Shown here piece after piece: positions 1 through 6,105 of a DNA stretch of 6,939 bases (position 1 is its first letter; each line of letters opens with the position of its first letter). The position numbers and the translations under genes are program-made. The notes beneath the pieces are model-generated. The model searched no databases, had not been told where the DNA came from, and saw only the letters and a list, made by a program, of their open reading frames with translations. This DNA comes from an uncultured Lachnospiraceae bacterium (GTDB lineage Bacteria > Bacillota_A > Clostridia > Lachnospirales > Lachnospiraceae): NCBI GenBank assembly GCA_902795835.1, contig CADBNA010000274.1, positions 1 to 6,939 on the forward strand, given 5' to 3'.

Positions 1-186
1 TGGCTTGCCTACAGCATACTGCTTAACCATGGCGGGACGTCCGTCGGCAACATGCCGATACCGGTATGTCTGAAGGCCGTAAGGGACCTGAAAGGGCAGT
101 TTCGGGAAAAACTCTGCACATCATTTACATTATCGGATACCGGTGAGTTCTGCATACAGCTGGCGTTTCCCTGTCAGACAGACTGA
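1..186 (+). CDS. C-terminal fragment of a probable histidine-kinase-like protein (5' end outside window)
   Basis: The frame is open from base 1 and ends at TGA 184-186, giving 61 residues. The last part (AVRDLKGQF..., then FCIQLAFPC near the end) has the shape of the end of a GHKL ATPase domain: a helix followed by two beta strands, where active LytS/YesM-type kinases have a 'V..RL...YG' helix and a final 'GT.V.L.IP' strand. It also resembles the end of the next gene product, which finishes IQLRYRC where this one has IQLAFPC, so the two could be tandem paralogues. The residues that would form the G2 box (GxGL) are not evident, although an NHGGTS stretch lies near the window edge. The stop is 39 bases before the next start, suggesting co-transcription. 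The family call rests on a short tail and is tentative; the reading frame itself is firmer. Confidence 0.55.
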   Translation, partial: WLAYSILLNHGGTSVGNMPIPVCLKAVRDLKGQFREKLCTSFTLSDTGEFCIQLAFPCQTD

Positions 187-225
187 GAGGAAGGCGCAGA
201 ACCGGTTCAGACAGAAAGGGATGCC

Positions 226-1485
226 ATGCCTGAAAAAATGACTGCAGCTGAAGGGCTTCTGAACCTGACACGGAAATCCGGCGTTCTTTCCGGGATATTT
301 GGAAGGATCCGGGAGATCTCGCAGGAGGCGGACATATGGATTTTCGATGCGCAGCAGAATAAGTGGTTCCGCATGGAACACAACAACAGCAGGCCCCTGC
401 TTGCTTTTCCTGAGGTCTCTGACATGAGATGGGTCACGTTCCAGGCTGCAGATGGCACAAAGCCGGCGGCGCATATTATTGTGGGACAGCATCATATAAT
501 GGCGGTTTCCGTTTCCGTCTACAGCAAGGGGACTTACAAAGGGGAGGTGGCAGCTGCCCCGCTGTATTCGGGATACGGAGCCTTCCGGATATTCGCAGAG
601 AAGGATGCGGACTGCCGGCTTCTGTATGATCCCCGCCTTGCCCGGATATTTGAACAGCCTGCCGAAGAGGACCTGGCCCGGGACAGCGGCACTCTCATGC
701 CGTCTCTTATATATCTGATGCTCGGGGTCAGGCGGTATCTGGAAAGCTATCTGCGGCGACGCAATGTCCAGATGGAATCGGATATTGTAAAAAGCAATTA
801 CGCCGGCGCCGAACAGGAATTTCAGGAGATGGGCGCTCTGGCGGACTCGATCCGGGAGAAACAGATTATGTCCTCTCCGGGAGACGAGGTGCTTGATTAT
901 TTTATCAAAATGCAGCACCGGATTTTTCCTGAAGATGCGAACAGCGATGCGGCCAGGATGGAACAGGATCTGATGCGGATGCGGCATATCCTTGCAAAAT
1001 GGCAGAACAGAATCTGTCCGGTCCGGAAGGAAATTGAATTTGTCTCTCTGTACCTGCGGATGCAGAGGAAAATGCAGTGCAGGCGTATCGGCACGGAGTT
1101 TCGCGTACAGAAGGACTGCCTGGATCTGGACATTCCGTTTGGCACCATCCAGGTGCTGACGGAGCTGTCTGCAGACAATTTTCCTGCCTTTTTCCGGAAG
1201 GAAGGGGTTCTCTCTCTGTATGTCCGGCGGGACGGCGATTTCTGCCGGATCAGCTATTCGGACAAAACTCTCGTTCTGCCGGAGGAGCGGGTCAGAGAGC
1301 TGATGAATCTGCGCTATGTTTCGGAATGGCACTATATGATCAGTATCCTGCAGCAGGAGAAACTGCCTGCCATTGACCGGATGATTCTGAATATGCAGGC
1401 AATATATCAGGACAGCTTTTCGGCGGATATTGTCAGTAGTGAGCAGTCGGGAACAAGTATACAGCTCCGGTACCGCTGCGTATGA
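226..1485 (+). CDS. Degenerate LytS/YesM-type sensor histidine kinase homologue (likely pseudokinase), cytoplasmic
   Basis: This is a 419-residue protein with no signal peptide and no convincing membrane segment. ATG 226 is preferred because AAAGGG at 215-220 sits 5 bases upstream; the ATG at 221 runs into a stop at once. Residues ~15-150 form a mixed alpha/beta region with alternating hydrophobic strands, possibly a GAF- or PAS-like sensor domain, though no signature was recognised. Residues ~160-215 are helical and charged, a likely linker or coiled coil. Residues ~212-285 match the His_kinase region of the LytS/YesM group, best seen at 269-280 (EIEFVSLYLRMQ), but the stretch around 218-228 (PGDEVLDYFIK) replaces the usual NPHFLYN, so the acceptor histidine is missing. 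Residues 303-314 (IPFGTIQVLTEL) match the strand before the N box, yet the N-box Asn and a G box are not visible. The end (IQLRYRC) fits the last ATPase strand. It may be a ligand sensor or partner of the upstream protein. A link to the reductase operon is inferred from position only. Confidence 0.72.
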   Translation: MPEKMTAAEGLLNLTRKSGVLSGIFGRIREISQEADIWIFDAQQNKWFRMEHNNSRPLLAFPEVSDMRWVTFQAADGTKPAAHIIVGQHHIMAVSVSVYSKGTYKGEVAAAPLYSGYGAFRIFAEKDADCRLLYDPRLARIFEQPAEEDLARDSGTLMPSLIYLMLGVRRYLESYLRRRNVQMESDIVKSNYAGAEQEFQEMGALADSIREKQIMSSPGDEVLDYFIKMQHRIFPEDANSDAARMEQDLMRMRHILAKWQNRICPVRKEIEFVSLYLRMQRKMQCRRIGTEFRVQKDCLDLDIPFGTIQVLTELSADNFPAFFRKEGVLSLYVRRDGDFCRISYSDKTLVLPEERVRELMNLRYVSEWHYMISILQQEKLPAIDRMILNMQAIYQDSFSADIVSSEQSGTSIQLRYRCV

Positions 1486-1564
1486 TCTGCGGGAGCAGAT
1501 ATCCGAGTGCGCAATAAAAGAATGGAATGTGGCAAATTCTACCAAGGTGCATGGCTCCCCGAAA

Positions 1565-1573
1565 TGGGATAAT
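1565..1573 (+). promoter_or_regulatory. Weak candidate extended -10 element upstream of the reductase operon
   Basis: The bases TGGGATAAT fit an extended -10 (TGnTATAAT) with one mismatch in the hexamer. No good -35 hexamer lies 16-18 bases upstream. A second -10-like TATATT lies at 1577-1582, also without a -35. If used, transcription would start near 1580 and leave a leader of about 100 bases. The 1486-1679 spacer is the largest gap in the window and the most natural place for an operon promoter, but read-through from the sensor genes is equally possible. Confidence 0.25.
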
Positions 1574-1664
1574 GGTTATATTGTAGAACACTGGGAATTT
1601 TTAGTCTGCAGAATTAATCAAATCAACCAAAAAACCCGCTGACTTCAAGTTCTTTGTGTAGATG

Positions 1665-1672
1665 GGTGGTGA
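1665..1672 (+). promoter_or_regulatory. Ribosome binding site that points to a GTG start at 1680
   Basis: GGTGGTGA matches GGAGGTGA at 7 of 8 positions and ends 7 bases before GTG 1680. The in-frame ATG at 1662 has no purine-rich site in the preceding 15 bases, and this site would then lie inside its coding region. Confidence 0.6.
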
Positions 1673-1679
1673 AAAAAGA

Positions 1680-2456
1680 GTGATTGTAATTGGAATTGAC
1701 TGCGGAAGTCAGAGTACGGCCGGCGTTCTCATCAAAGACGGCCAGCCGATTGCGAAAGCAATGACTCTGACTGAATTTGATGCTGAAATTGCGGCAACGG
1801 AAGTGATCAAACAGCTTTTGAAAACTGCCAAAGTTACAGACATATCAGAGATCAGGGATATCGCAGTCACTGGCGGCGGCCGGGATCTGGTGGGGTTTGC
1901 CACGGAAGAGGTTGCCGACAGCAAGGCGCTTGCCTACGGAACCCATTATTACTTCCCGGAGGCGGAAGCAGTCATTGATGTAGGTGCTGAGGGCAGCAAG
2001 GCTGTCAAGATCAATCCGAACGGCACAGTTTACCAGTTTGAAAAAAACGACCGGTGCGCTGCCGGTGCGGGAGTTTTCATAGAAAACATGGCGCGCGCGC
2101 TGGAAGTCAGTGTCTATGAGATGGGCCCTCTTTCGCTGAAGCATACGGAAGAGAAGCCGATGAATGTGCAGTGCGTTGTTTTTGCGGAGTCGGAAGTTAT
2201 CTCCATGATCCATGAAAAACGCACATCCGAAAATATTGCCTACAGCATACATGCCGGAATCGTCAACCGGATGATGACCATGATCAGAAGACTGGGCAAG
2301 GTGAAAAAGTATGCCTTTGTCGGAGGCGGCAGCCTGAATGAAGGCCTTGTGCAGTGCATGAAGCAGACTCTTGAAGGGGATCTCCAGGTTATGCCGGAAC
2401 ATTCTATGTACATAGCTGCGCTGGGTGCTGCACTGAGCCTGCTGGCGAAGAAGTGA
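1680..2456 (+). CDS. bcrD: Class I benzoyl-CoA reductase-like ATPase/activator subunit D (BcrD/BadG type)
   Basis: This is a member of the BcrAD/BadFG/HgdC family of ASKHA-fold ATPases, which use ATP hydrolysis to push electrons from ferredoxin to a partner reductase or dehydratase. GTG 1680 gives 258 residues; ATG 1662 would give 264. GTG is preferred because of the ribosome site, and because the protein then starts directly at the first strand (residues ~2-13, IVIGIDCGSQST, the phosphate-1 loop). The phosphate-2 loop is DVGAEGSK rather than the DxGGQDxK of HgdC-type activators, which is typical of the D subunit. The two cysteines expected to bind the [4Fe-4S] cluster at the subunit interface are Cys126 (NDRCAAGAG) and Cys165 (VQCVVFAESEV), 39 residues apart as in HgdC. 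The adenosine loop is FVGGGS near residue 214. Length agrees with BcrD/BadG (under 300 residues). It should pair with the A-type subunit immediately downstream as a heterodimer. The substrate of the whole complex is unknown. Confidence 0.9.
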   Translation: MIVIGIDCGSQSTAGVLIKDGQPIAKAMTLTEFDAEIAATEVIKQLLKTAKVTDISEIRDIAVTGGGRDLVGFATEEVADSKALAYGTHYYFPEAEAVIDVGAEGSKAVKINPNGTVYQFEKNDRCAAGAGVFIENMARALEVSVYEMGPLSLKHTEEKPMNVQCVVFAESEVISMIHEKRTSENIAYSIHAGIVNRMMTMIRRLGKVKKYAFVGGGSLNEGLVQCMKQTLEGDLQVMPEHSMYIAALGAALSLLAKK

Positions 2457-2457
2457 C

Positions 2458-2465
2458 AGGGGGTG
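2458..2465 (+). promoter_or_regulatory. Ribosome binding site that points to a TTG start at 2472
   Basis: AGGGGGTG matches AGGAGGTG at 7 of 8 positions and begins 2 bases after the bcrD-like stop. It ends 6 bases before TTG 2472. The alternative GTG at 2463 overlaps the site itself, so it has no usable spacer. Confidence 0.55.
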
Positions 2466-2471
2466 GATAGT

Positions 2472-3656
2472 TTGGAGAAAAAACCTGAATATTGGCGATG
2501 GTCAGAAGTACAGTGGGTAAATCCGGATATCCCTTCCTGGAAAGGCAAAACGCTGACAGCCGGCGTTGACATCGGGTCAACCAGTACGCAGTGCGTAATC
2601 GTGGCGGACGGCGAGATCTATTGCTACTCGAGTATCCGGACCGGATCCAATAGCCCGGATTCAGCTGTCAATGCGTACAACAAGGCGGTAGAAGGAACCG
2701 GTATTACCCGTGAGGATCTTTCCTACATCATAGGAACCGGATATGGCCGGGTAAATGTTCCGTACGCGGACAAGACCGTGACGGAGATATCCTGTCATGC
2801 CCGGGGCGCGAACTATATCTATGGCCCGTCCGTTCGGACGGTGCTGGATATGGGCGGCCAGGACTGCAAGGCGATCCACTGTGATGAGAACGGAAATGTC
2901 ACCTCATTCCTGATGAACGACAAATGCGCGGCAGGAACCGGCAGAGGCATGGAGGTCATATCCGACCTGCTGGCGGTGCCGATCGAGGAGATCGGTGCGC
3001 GCTCCCTGGATGTCGCGGAAGAACCGGAAGCCGTTACCAGCGTATGTGTTATTTTCGCAAAGGAAGAGGCAGTGCGCAAAATGCGTCACGGATGGACAAA
3101 GGAAATGGTCCTGGCTGCTTACTGCAGAGGCATGGCAGTGCGTGTGGCCGGTCTGATGTCCCGTGAAGGCATCGAGGGCGATTTTGCCATTACCGGCGGA
3201 ATAGCGAAAAATATCGGTGTTGTGCGCAGGATTGAGGAACTGCTGAATGTTAAGGCAAAGGAACCCAGATATGACACGCAGATTGCAGGCGCTCTGGGCG
3301 CAGCCCTGATTGCACAGCAGTTTGCCGCAAGGAAAGCCGGAAAAGGTCAGGCAGGAGCCGCTGCAGGCGGCATGATGGCATATTTCGGCTATCAGGACGG
3401 GTCCGGAAGCTATTATATCAAAATCAATACCAAACATTGTCTGCAATGTAAGACAAAAGCCTGTGTGGCGGCCTGCCCGCGGTCTCTGATCGAGACGGCA
3501 GTCAACGATTTCGGCGGAGAGGCGGTTCAGATCAAAGAGAGCAAAAAACGCCTTCTCCAGGCGGAATGTGATCACTGCAAGCTGGCTAATCCGTCTAATG
3601 ACTCACTTCCGTGTCATCAGGCATGTCCGTTTAATGCAATCGAACATACCTGGTAA
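2472..3656 (+). CDS. bcrA: Class I benzoyl-CoA reductase-like ATPase/activator subunit A (BcrA/BadF type) with fused C-terminal 2[4Fe-4S] ferredoxin domain
   Basis: This is the second ATPase of the electron-activating module. TTG 2472 (394 residues) is chosen from the ribosome site; GTG 2463 would add three residues. The following numbers use TTG. After a Trp-rich N-terminus (YWRWSEVQW), the ASKHA domain spans ~28-287: phosphate-1 VDIGSTSTQ near 32, phosphate-2 LDMGGQDCK near 125, cluster cysteines Cys152 (NDKCAAGTGRGME) and Cys192 (SVCVIFAKEEA), and adenosine loop ITGGIAKN near 240. The NDKCAAGTGRGME form and the N-terminal segment are typical of BcrA/BadF rather than HgdC. An Ala/Gly/Lys-rich linker (~288-303) leads to a C-terminal domain with two cysteine sets: Cys323-326-331-335 (CX2CX4CX3CP) and Cys366-369-381-385 (CX2CX11CX3CP). 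These should bind two [4Fe-4S] clusters and feed electrons to the A/D interface cluster. I do not know whether the longer known BcrA/BadF proteins carry an equivalent tail. A homodimeric 2-hydroxyacyl-CoA dehydratase activator is unlikely, given the separate D-type partner 15 bases upstream. Confidence 0.9.
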   Translation: MEKKPEYWRWSEVQWVNPDIPSWKGKTLTAGVDIGSTSTQCVIVADGEIYCYSSIRTGSNSPDSAVNAYNKAVEGTGITREDLSYIIGTGYGRVNVPYADKTVTEISCHARGANYIYGPSVRTVLDMGGQDCKAIHCDENGNVTSFLMNDKCAAGTGRGMEVISDLLAVPIEEIGARSLDVAEEPEAVTSVCVIFAKEEAVRKMRHGWTKEMVLAAYCRGMAVRVAGLMSREGIEGDFAITGGIAKNIGVVRRIEELLNVKAKEPRYDTQIAGALGAALIAQQFAARKAGKGQAGAAAGGMMAYFGYQDGSGSYYIKINTKHCLQCKTKACVAACPRSLIETAVNDFGGEAVQIKESKKRLLQAECDHCKLANPSNDSLPCHQACPFNAIEHTW

Positions 3657-3682
3657 TTGCATGGCTTTGTTTTGACTAGATT

Positions 3683-3688
3683 GGAGGT
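3683..3688 (+). promoter_or_regulatory. Ribosome binding site of the bcrC-like gene, with a long spacer
   Basis: GGAGGT is a strong match, but the spacer to ATG 3700 is 11 bases, longer than the 6-7 seen for the other genes here. The next in-frame ATG at 3712 is too far, so 3700 stands. The site lies in the only sizeable gap inside the reductase cluster (3657-3699). Confidence 0.65.
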
Positions 3689-3699
3689 AGAAAACATAT

Positions 3700-4830
3700 A
3701 TGGCTGGTTTTATGAAGGAATTGTATGGGACACCAAATCAATTCATAGATGCCTGGAAGGCGCAGGGTAAGAAGGTAATCGGCACAGTCTGCTGCCATAT
3801 TCCGGAAGAGCTTGTTTACGCTGCCGGAATTCTGCCGATCAGGCTTCGCGCCACCGGCTGCAGGGATGATTCCCAGGCGGCCCTTCTGATGTCCAATTTC
3901 AGCTGCAGTTTTTCCCGCGGCGCACTGGAGAAACTGCAGGACGGAACCTACGACTTCCTTGACGGCATTATCTGCTCCGACGGCTGCGACATGATTCACC
4001 GCGTGTACGACAACTGGGAGTATTTCGAGACGGAGGGCAAATTCAAATACCGTTTCTGGGCTCCGCGTATCGTTCATCCGGGCGCACCGAAAAAATACAT
4101 TGATCAGTGCCTGGAACTCAAAGAAGCTCTCGAGGCTTTTTCCGGCAATAAGATCACAGAGGAGAAGCTGGCAGAGGCAATCGCAGTTTACAACGAGTCC
4201 CGTGTCCTTATCAACAGGCTGTATGAACTTCGGAAACGTCCTGAGCCGCCGGTATCCGGCGAAGACTGCCTGGAGTGGACACTGGCTTCCATGTCCATGC
4301 CCAAGGACATTTTCAACAAGCTGCTTGGCGGCTTCCTGGCAAAGGTAGACATGCTTCCGCCGATCAAGGACAAGCGCGCCAGGATCATCTGGACCGGCGG
4401 TCCGGTCGACGAGCCGGGATATCTGAAGATCTTCGAGGACAGAGGAGCTCTGATCGTAAATGATTTCCAGTGCTTCGGCAGAGGCCGCAACATTGACATC
4501 ATTCCGGAGCCGAAGCCGGGCCAGACCTGGTATGACACCCTGGTCGACACATATCTGAACGCACCGCTCTGCCCGCGTATGCCGCAGTCCTATGATGCCA
4601 TCTTTGATACTGTTAAGGGCATGGTAAAAGAATACAATGCGGACGGCGTCATATTCTGCTGGGTGAAAAACTGTGAGATCTACGGACCGACGATGGCATT
4701 TGCCAGAAAGTACATCGGCGGGGCCGGCATCCCGCTTCTGCTTCTTGAGAGAGAACAGTTCCAGTTCAATGAGGGACAGGTCGGTATCCGTATTGAAGCT
4801 TTCCTTGAGATGATCGAAGGGAGGAAATAA
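3700..4830 (+). CDS. bcrC: Class I benzoyl-CoA reductase-like subunit C (BcrC/BadD; HgdB-superfamily, [4Fe-4S])
   Basis: This 376-residue protein belongs to the superfamily of 2-hydroxyacyl-CoA dehydratase and benzoyl-CoA reductase catalytic subunits. The family's N-terminal signature appears at residues ~26-47: a strand, then CCHIPEELVYAAGILPIRL, where most members have C-x3-P-x-E-hydrophobic-x-AAG-x-P. Candidate cluster ligands, judged by spacing and context, are Cys69 (NFSCSFSRG), Cys96 (SDGCDMIHR) and Cys325 (WVKNCEIYGP). Further cysteines at 31, 32, 54, 92 and 320 lie nearby in sequence. The last third (IIWTGGPVDEPGYLKIFE near 229-246; VLLEREQF-like end at ~346-354) fits the second Rossmann-like half. 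Length agrees with BcrC/BadD. It should form the acyl-CoA-binding reductase module with the next gene product, from which it is separated by 1 base. Alternative: a subunit of another ATP-driven CoA-ester reductase or a dehydratase. The adjacent D/A ATPase pair favours a benzoyl-CoA reductase-like enzyme. Confidence 0.88.
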   Translation: MAGFMKELYGTPNQFIDAWKAQGKKVIGTVCCHIPEELVYAAGILPIRLRATGCRDDSQAALLMSNFSCSFSRGALEKLQDGTYDFLDGIICSDGCDMIHRVYDNWEYFETEGKFKYRFWAPRIVHPGAPKKYIDQCLELKEALEAFSGNKITEEKLAEAIAVYNESRVLINRLYELRKRPEPPVSGEDCLEWTLASMSMPKDIFNKLLGGFLAKVDMLPPIKDKRARIIWTGGPVDEPGYLKIFEDRGALIVNDFQCFGRGRNIDIIPEPKPGQTWYDTLVDTYLNAPLCPRMPQSYDAIFDTVKGMVKEYNADGVIFCWVKNCEIYGPTMAFARKYIGGAGIPLLLLEREQFQFNEGQVGIRIEAFLEMIEGRK

Positions 4831-4831
4831 G

Positions 4832-6103
4832 ATGGGCTTAATTGAACTCAGAAAGAGCGACAGAAGAATTTTTAAAGAAGCAGCAGAGGCAAATAAAGCC
4901 GCTATGGAAGCCTCCCGCGCAAACGGCACCGGCGACGACTGGGTATATGAGTTCCAGTACAATTACTGGAATGCCGTTGCCACGGCCCATGAACAGGGTA
5001 AGAAGCTGATCGCCATCGGAGCCGGCTTCCCCACCGAGATTATTTATGCGCTGGACGCCGTTCCGTTCTGGCTGGATCTGAACGGCATCTGCATTTCCGG
5101 TTTCCCGAGCGACTGTGCCGATTTTATTGAGCTGGCAGAAAATTATGTCCCGCAGACCATGTGCACGATCGACCGGCCGAATATCGGCGCTATGGTCGCC
5201 GGCATGTACGAAGTTCCGGATGCAGTCTTCACGGTGACCGGACCCTGTGACTCCTTCCGCCAGCTGTATGCTTTTGCGGCCAAGATCTTTGATGTTCCGA
5301 TTTACTGGTATGACCAGCCGATTGAAAGAACGGACAAGACCATGCATTACGTCGCGGAGCAGTATCACGATGCGATCGTACAGCTGGAGAAGATTACCGG
5401 CAACAAGCTGGATCTGGACAGACTCCGCACATGCTGCCGCAGAACGTCTGAGGCAAATGCCTATATCATTGCGCTGGCCGAACTGAAAAAGACGAAACCC
5501 TGTCCGGTTCCGTCCACCATGCAGGTTCTGATCGAGTACGCTCCGGCCGTGTACGGCACACAGTGGTTTGTCGACATGGTGAGAAAGCAGTATGAGTTCG
5601 CGGCTGCAAATGTGGCGGCTGGTGTCGGCGTCATCCCTGGCGGTGAGAAATACCGCCTGATGATCTGCCAGAACATGATCTGGGACATGCTGGAGGTGCT
5701 GGAATATCTGGAGAAGGAGCTGGGCGTGGTAGTCGTCTCCGGTTCCTTCCAGGGCGTGGAAGGCATGATGATCGACGAGACGGATATGGATTCTATCCTC
5801 TATGGACTGGCAGCCCGCGGCTTCCTGCAGCCGATGATCGCGAATGCAGGCTCCTACGCGTCTGACTGGATCCGCCAGAGTGTCATGATCGCTAAGGACT
5901 GGCACATTGACGGCGCCCTGTATCTGGGCCATGTGGGATGCAAGCACACCTGGGCAGCAGCCCGGATCCTGTATGATGCCCTGATGAAGCAGTGCGGCAT
6001 CAAGACCCTGGAGCTGGATGTGGATGCCATTGACAGAAGATATCAGAACTCTGAAGAAGTCATGGCGACCATTAAGGAATTTGTCGACACACTGGAGGAT
6101 TGA
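4832..6103 (+). CDS. bcrB: Class I benzoyl-CoA reductase-like subunit B (BcrB/BadE; HgdB-superfamily, [4Fe-4S])
   Basis: This 423-residue protein matches BcrB/BadE in length and is the probable partner of the preceding subunit. ATG 4832 is preceded by GGAGG at 4820-4824 with a 7-base spacer, inside the end of the upstream gene, so translation is probably coupled. After a charged helical N-terminus (~1-58) comes the family's first strand and helix (LIAIGAGFPTEIIYALDAVP, ~59-78). The cysteine that opens this motif in the other subunit is absent here (AGAGFPTE). Candidate cluster ligands are Cys111 (PQTMCTID), Cys139 (TGPCDSFRQ) and Cys370 (LGHVGCKHTW). Their spacing (28 and 231) nearly repeats that of the C-type subunit (27 and 229), which supports one [4Fe-4S] cluster per subunit. 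The fold's second half is seen at ~297-320 (VVVVSGSFQGVEGMMIDE) and ~348-372. In the class I enzyme the B/C module binds the aromatic CoA ester and receives ATP-energised electrons. The exact substrate here is unknown. Confidence 0.87.
   Translation: MGLIELRKSDRRIFKEAAEANKAAMEASRANGTGDDWVYEFQYNYWNAVATAHEQGKKLIAIGAGFPTEIIYALDAVPFWLDLNGICISGFPSDCADFIELAENYVPQTMCTIDRPNIGAMVAGMYEVPDAVFTVTGPCDSFRQLYAFAAKIFDVPIYWYDQPIERTDKTMHYVAEQYHDAIVQLEKITGNKLDLDRLRTCCRRTSEANAYIIALAELKKTKPCPVPSTMQVLIEYAPAVYGTQWFVDMVRKQYEFAAANVAAGVGVIPGGEKYRLMICQNMIWDMLEVLEYLEKELGVVVVSGSFQGVEGMMIDETDMDSILYGLAARGFLQPMIANAGSYASDWIRQSVMIAKDWHIDGALYLGHVGCKHTWAAARILYDALMKQCGIKTLELDVDAIDRRYQNSEEVMATIKEFVDTLED
6094..6098 (+). promoter_or_regulatory. 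Ribosome binding site within the end of the bcrB-like gene, setting the start at ATG 6106
   Basis: GGAGG lies 7 bases before ATG 6106 and overlaps the last codons of the upstream gene, whose TGA ends at 6103. The in-frame TTG at 6100 would leave no spacer, so ATG 6106 is the supported start. The arrangement implies translational coupling. Confidence 0.75.
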
Positions 6104-6105
6104 GA

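Noticed and set aside
58..67. A perfect 10-base palindrome (ATACCGGTAT)
   Set aside because: It is inside the coding tail of the upstream gene, has no partner copy near a promoter, and such short palindromes occur by chance.
130..1545. A 471-codon open frame on the - strand opposite the sensor-like gene
   Set aside because: Its translation is rich in His, Arg, Pro and Leu with no recognisable motif, as expected for the complement of a GC-biased + strand gene. The + strand frame has family motifs and a ribosome site.
1430..1642. A 70-codon + strand frame overlapping the end of the sensor-like gene and the spacer
   Set aside because: No ribosome site at its start and no recognisable features. 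Half of it lies inside another gene in a different frame.
5..2250. A 15-base exact direct repeat (5-19 and 2236-2250)
   Set aside because: Both copies encode the tetrapeptide AYSI in frame within unrelated coding regions. There is no flanking similarity, so it is a coincidence rather than a mobile-element or recombination mark.
3672..3700. A TTGACT hexamer 17 bases before CATATA, resembling a promoter for the bcrC-like gene
   Set aside because: The -10 match is poor and overlaps the start codon and the spacer after the ribosome site, so a transcript from it would lack the leader. Best read as chance within a 43-base gap.
3676..4962. A 428-codon open frame on the - strand over the bcrC-like gene
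   Set aside because: It spans the gene boundary at 4830 and has no motif. The + strand encodes a clear HgdB-superfamily protein, so this is an antisense shadow.
4838..5947. A 369-codon open frame on the - strand over the bcrB-like gene
   Set aside because: Histidine- and arginine-rich antisense translation without motifs, lying wholly within a recognised gene.
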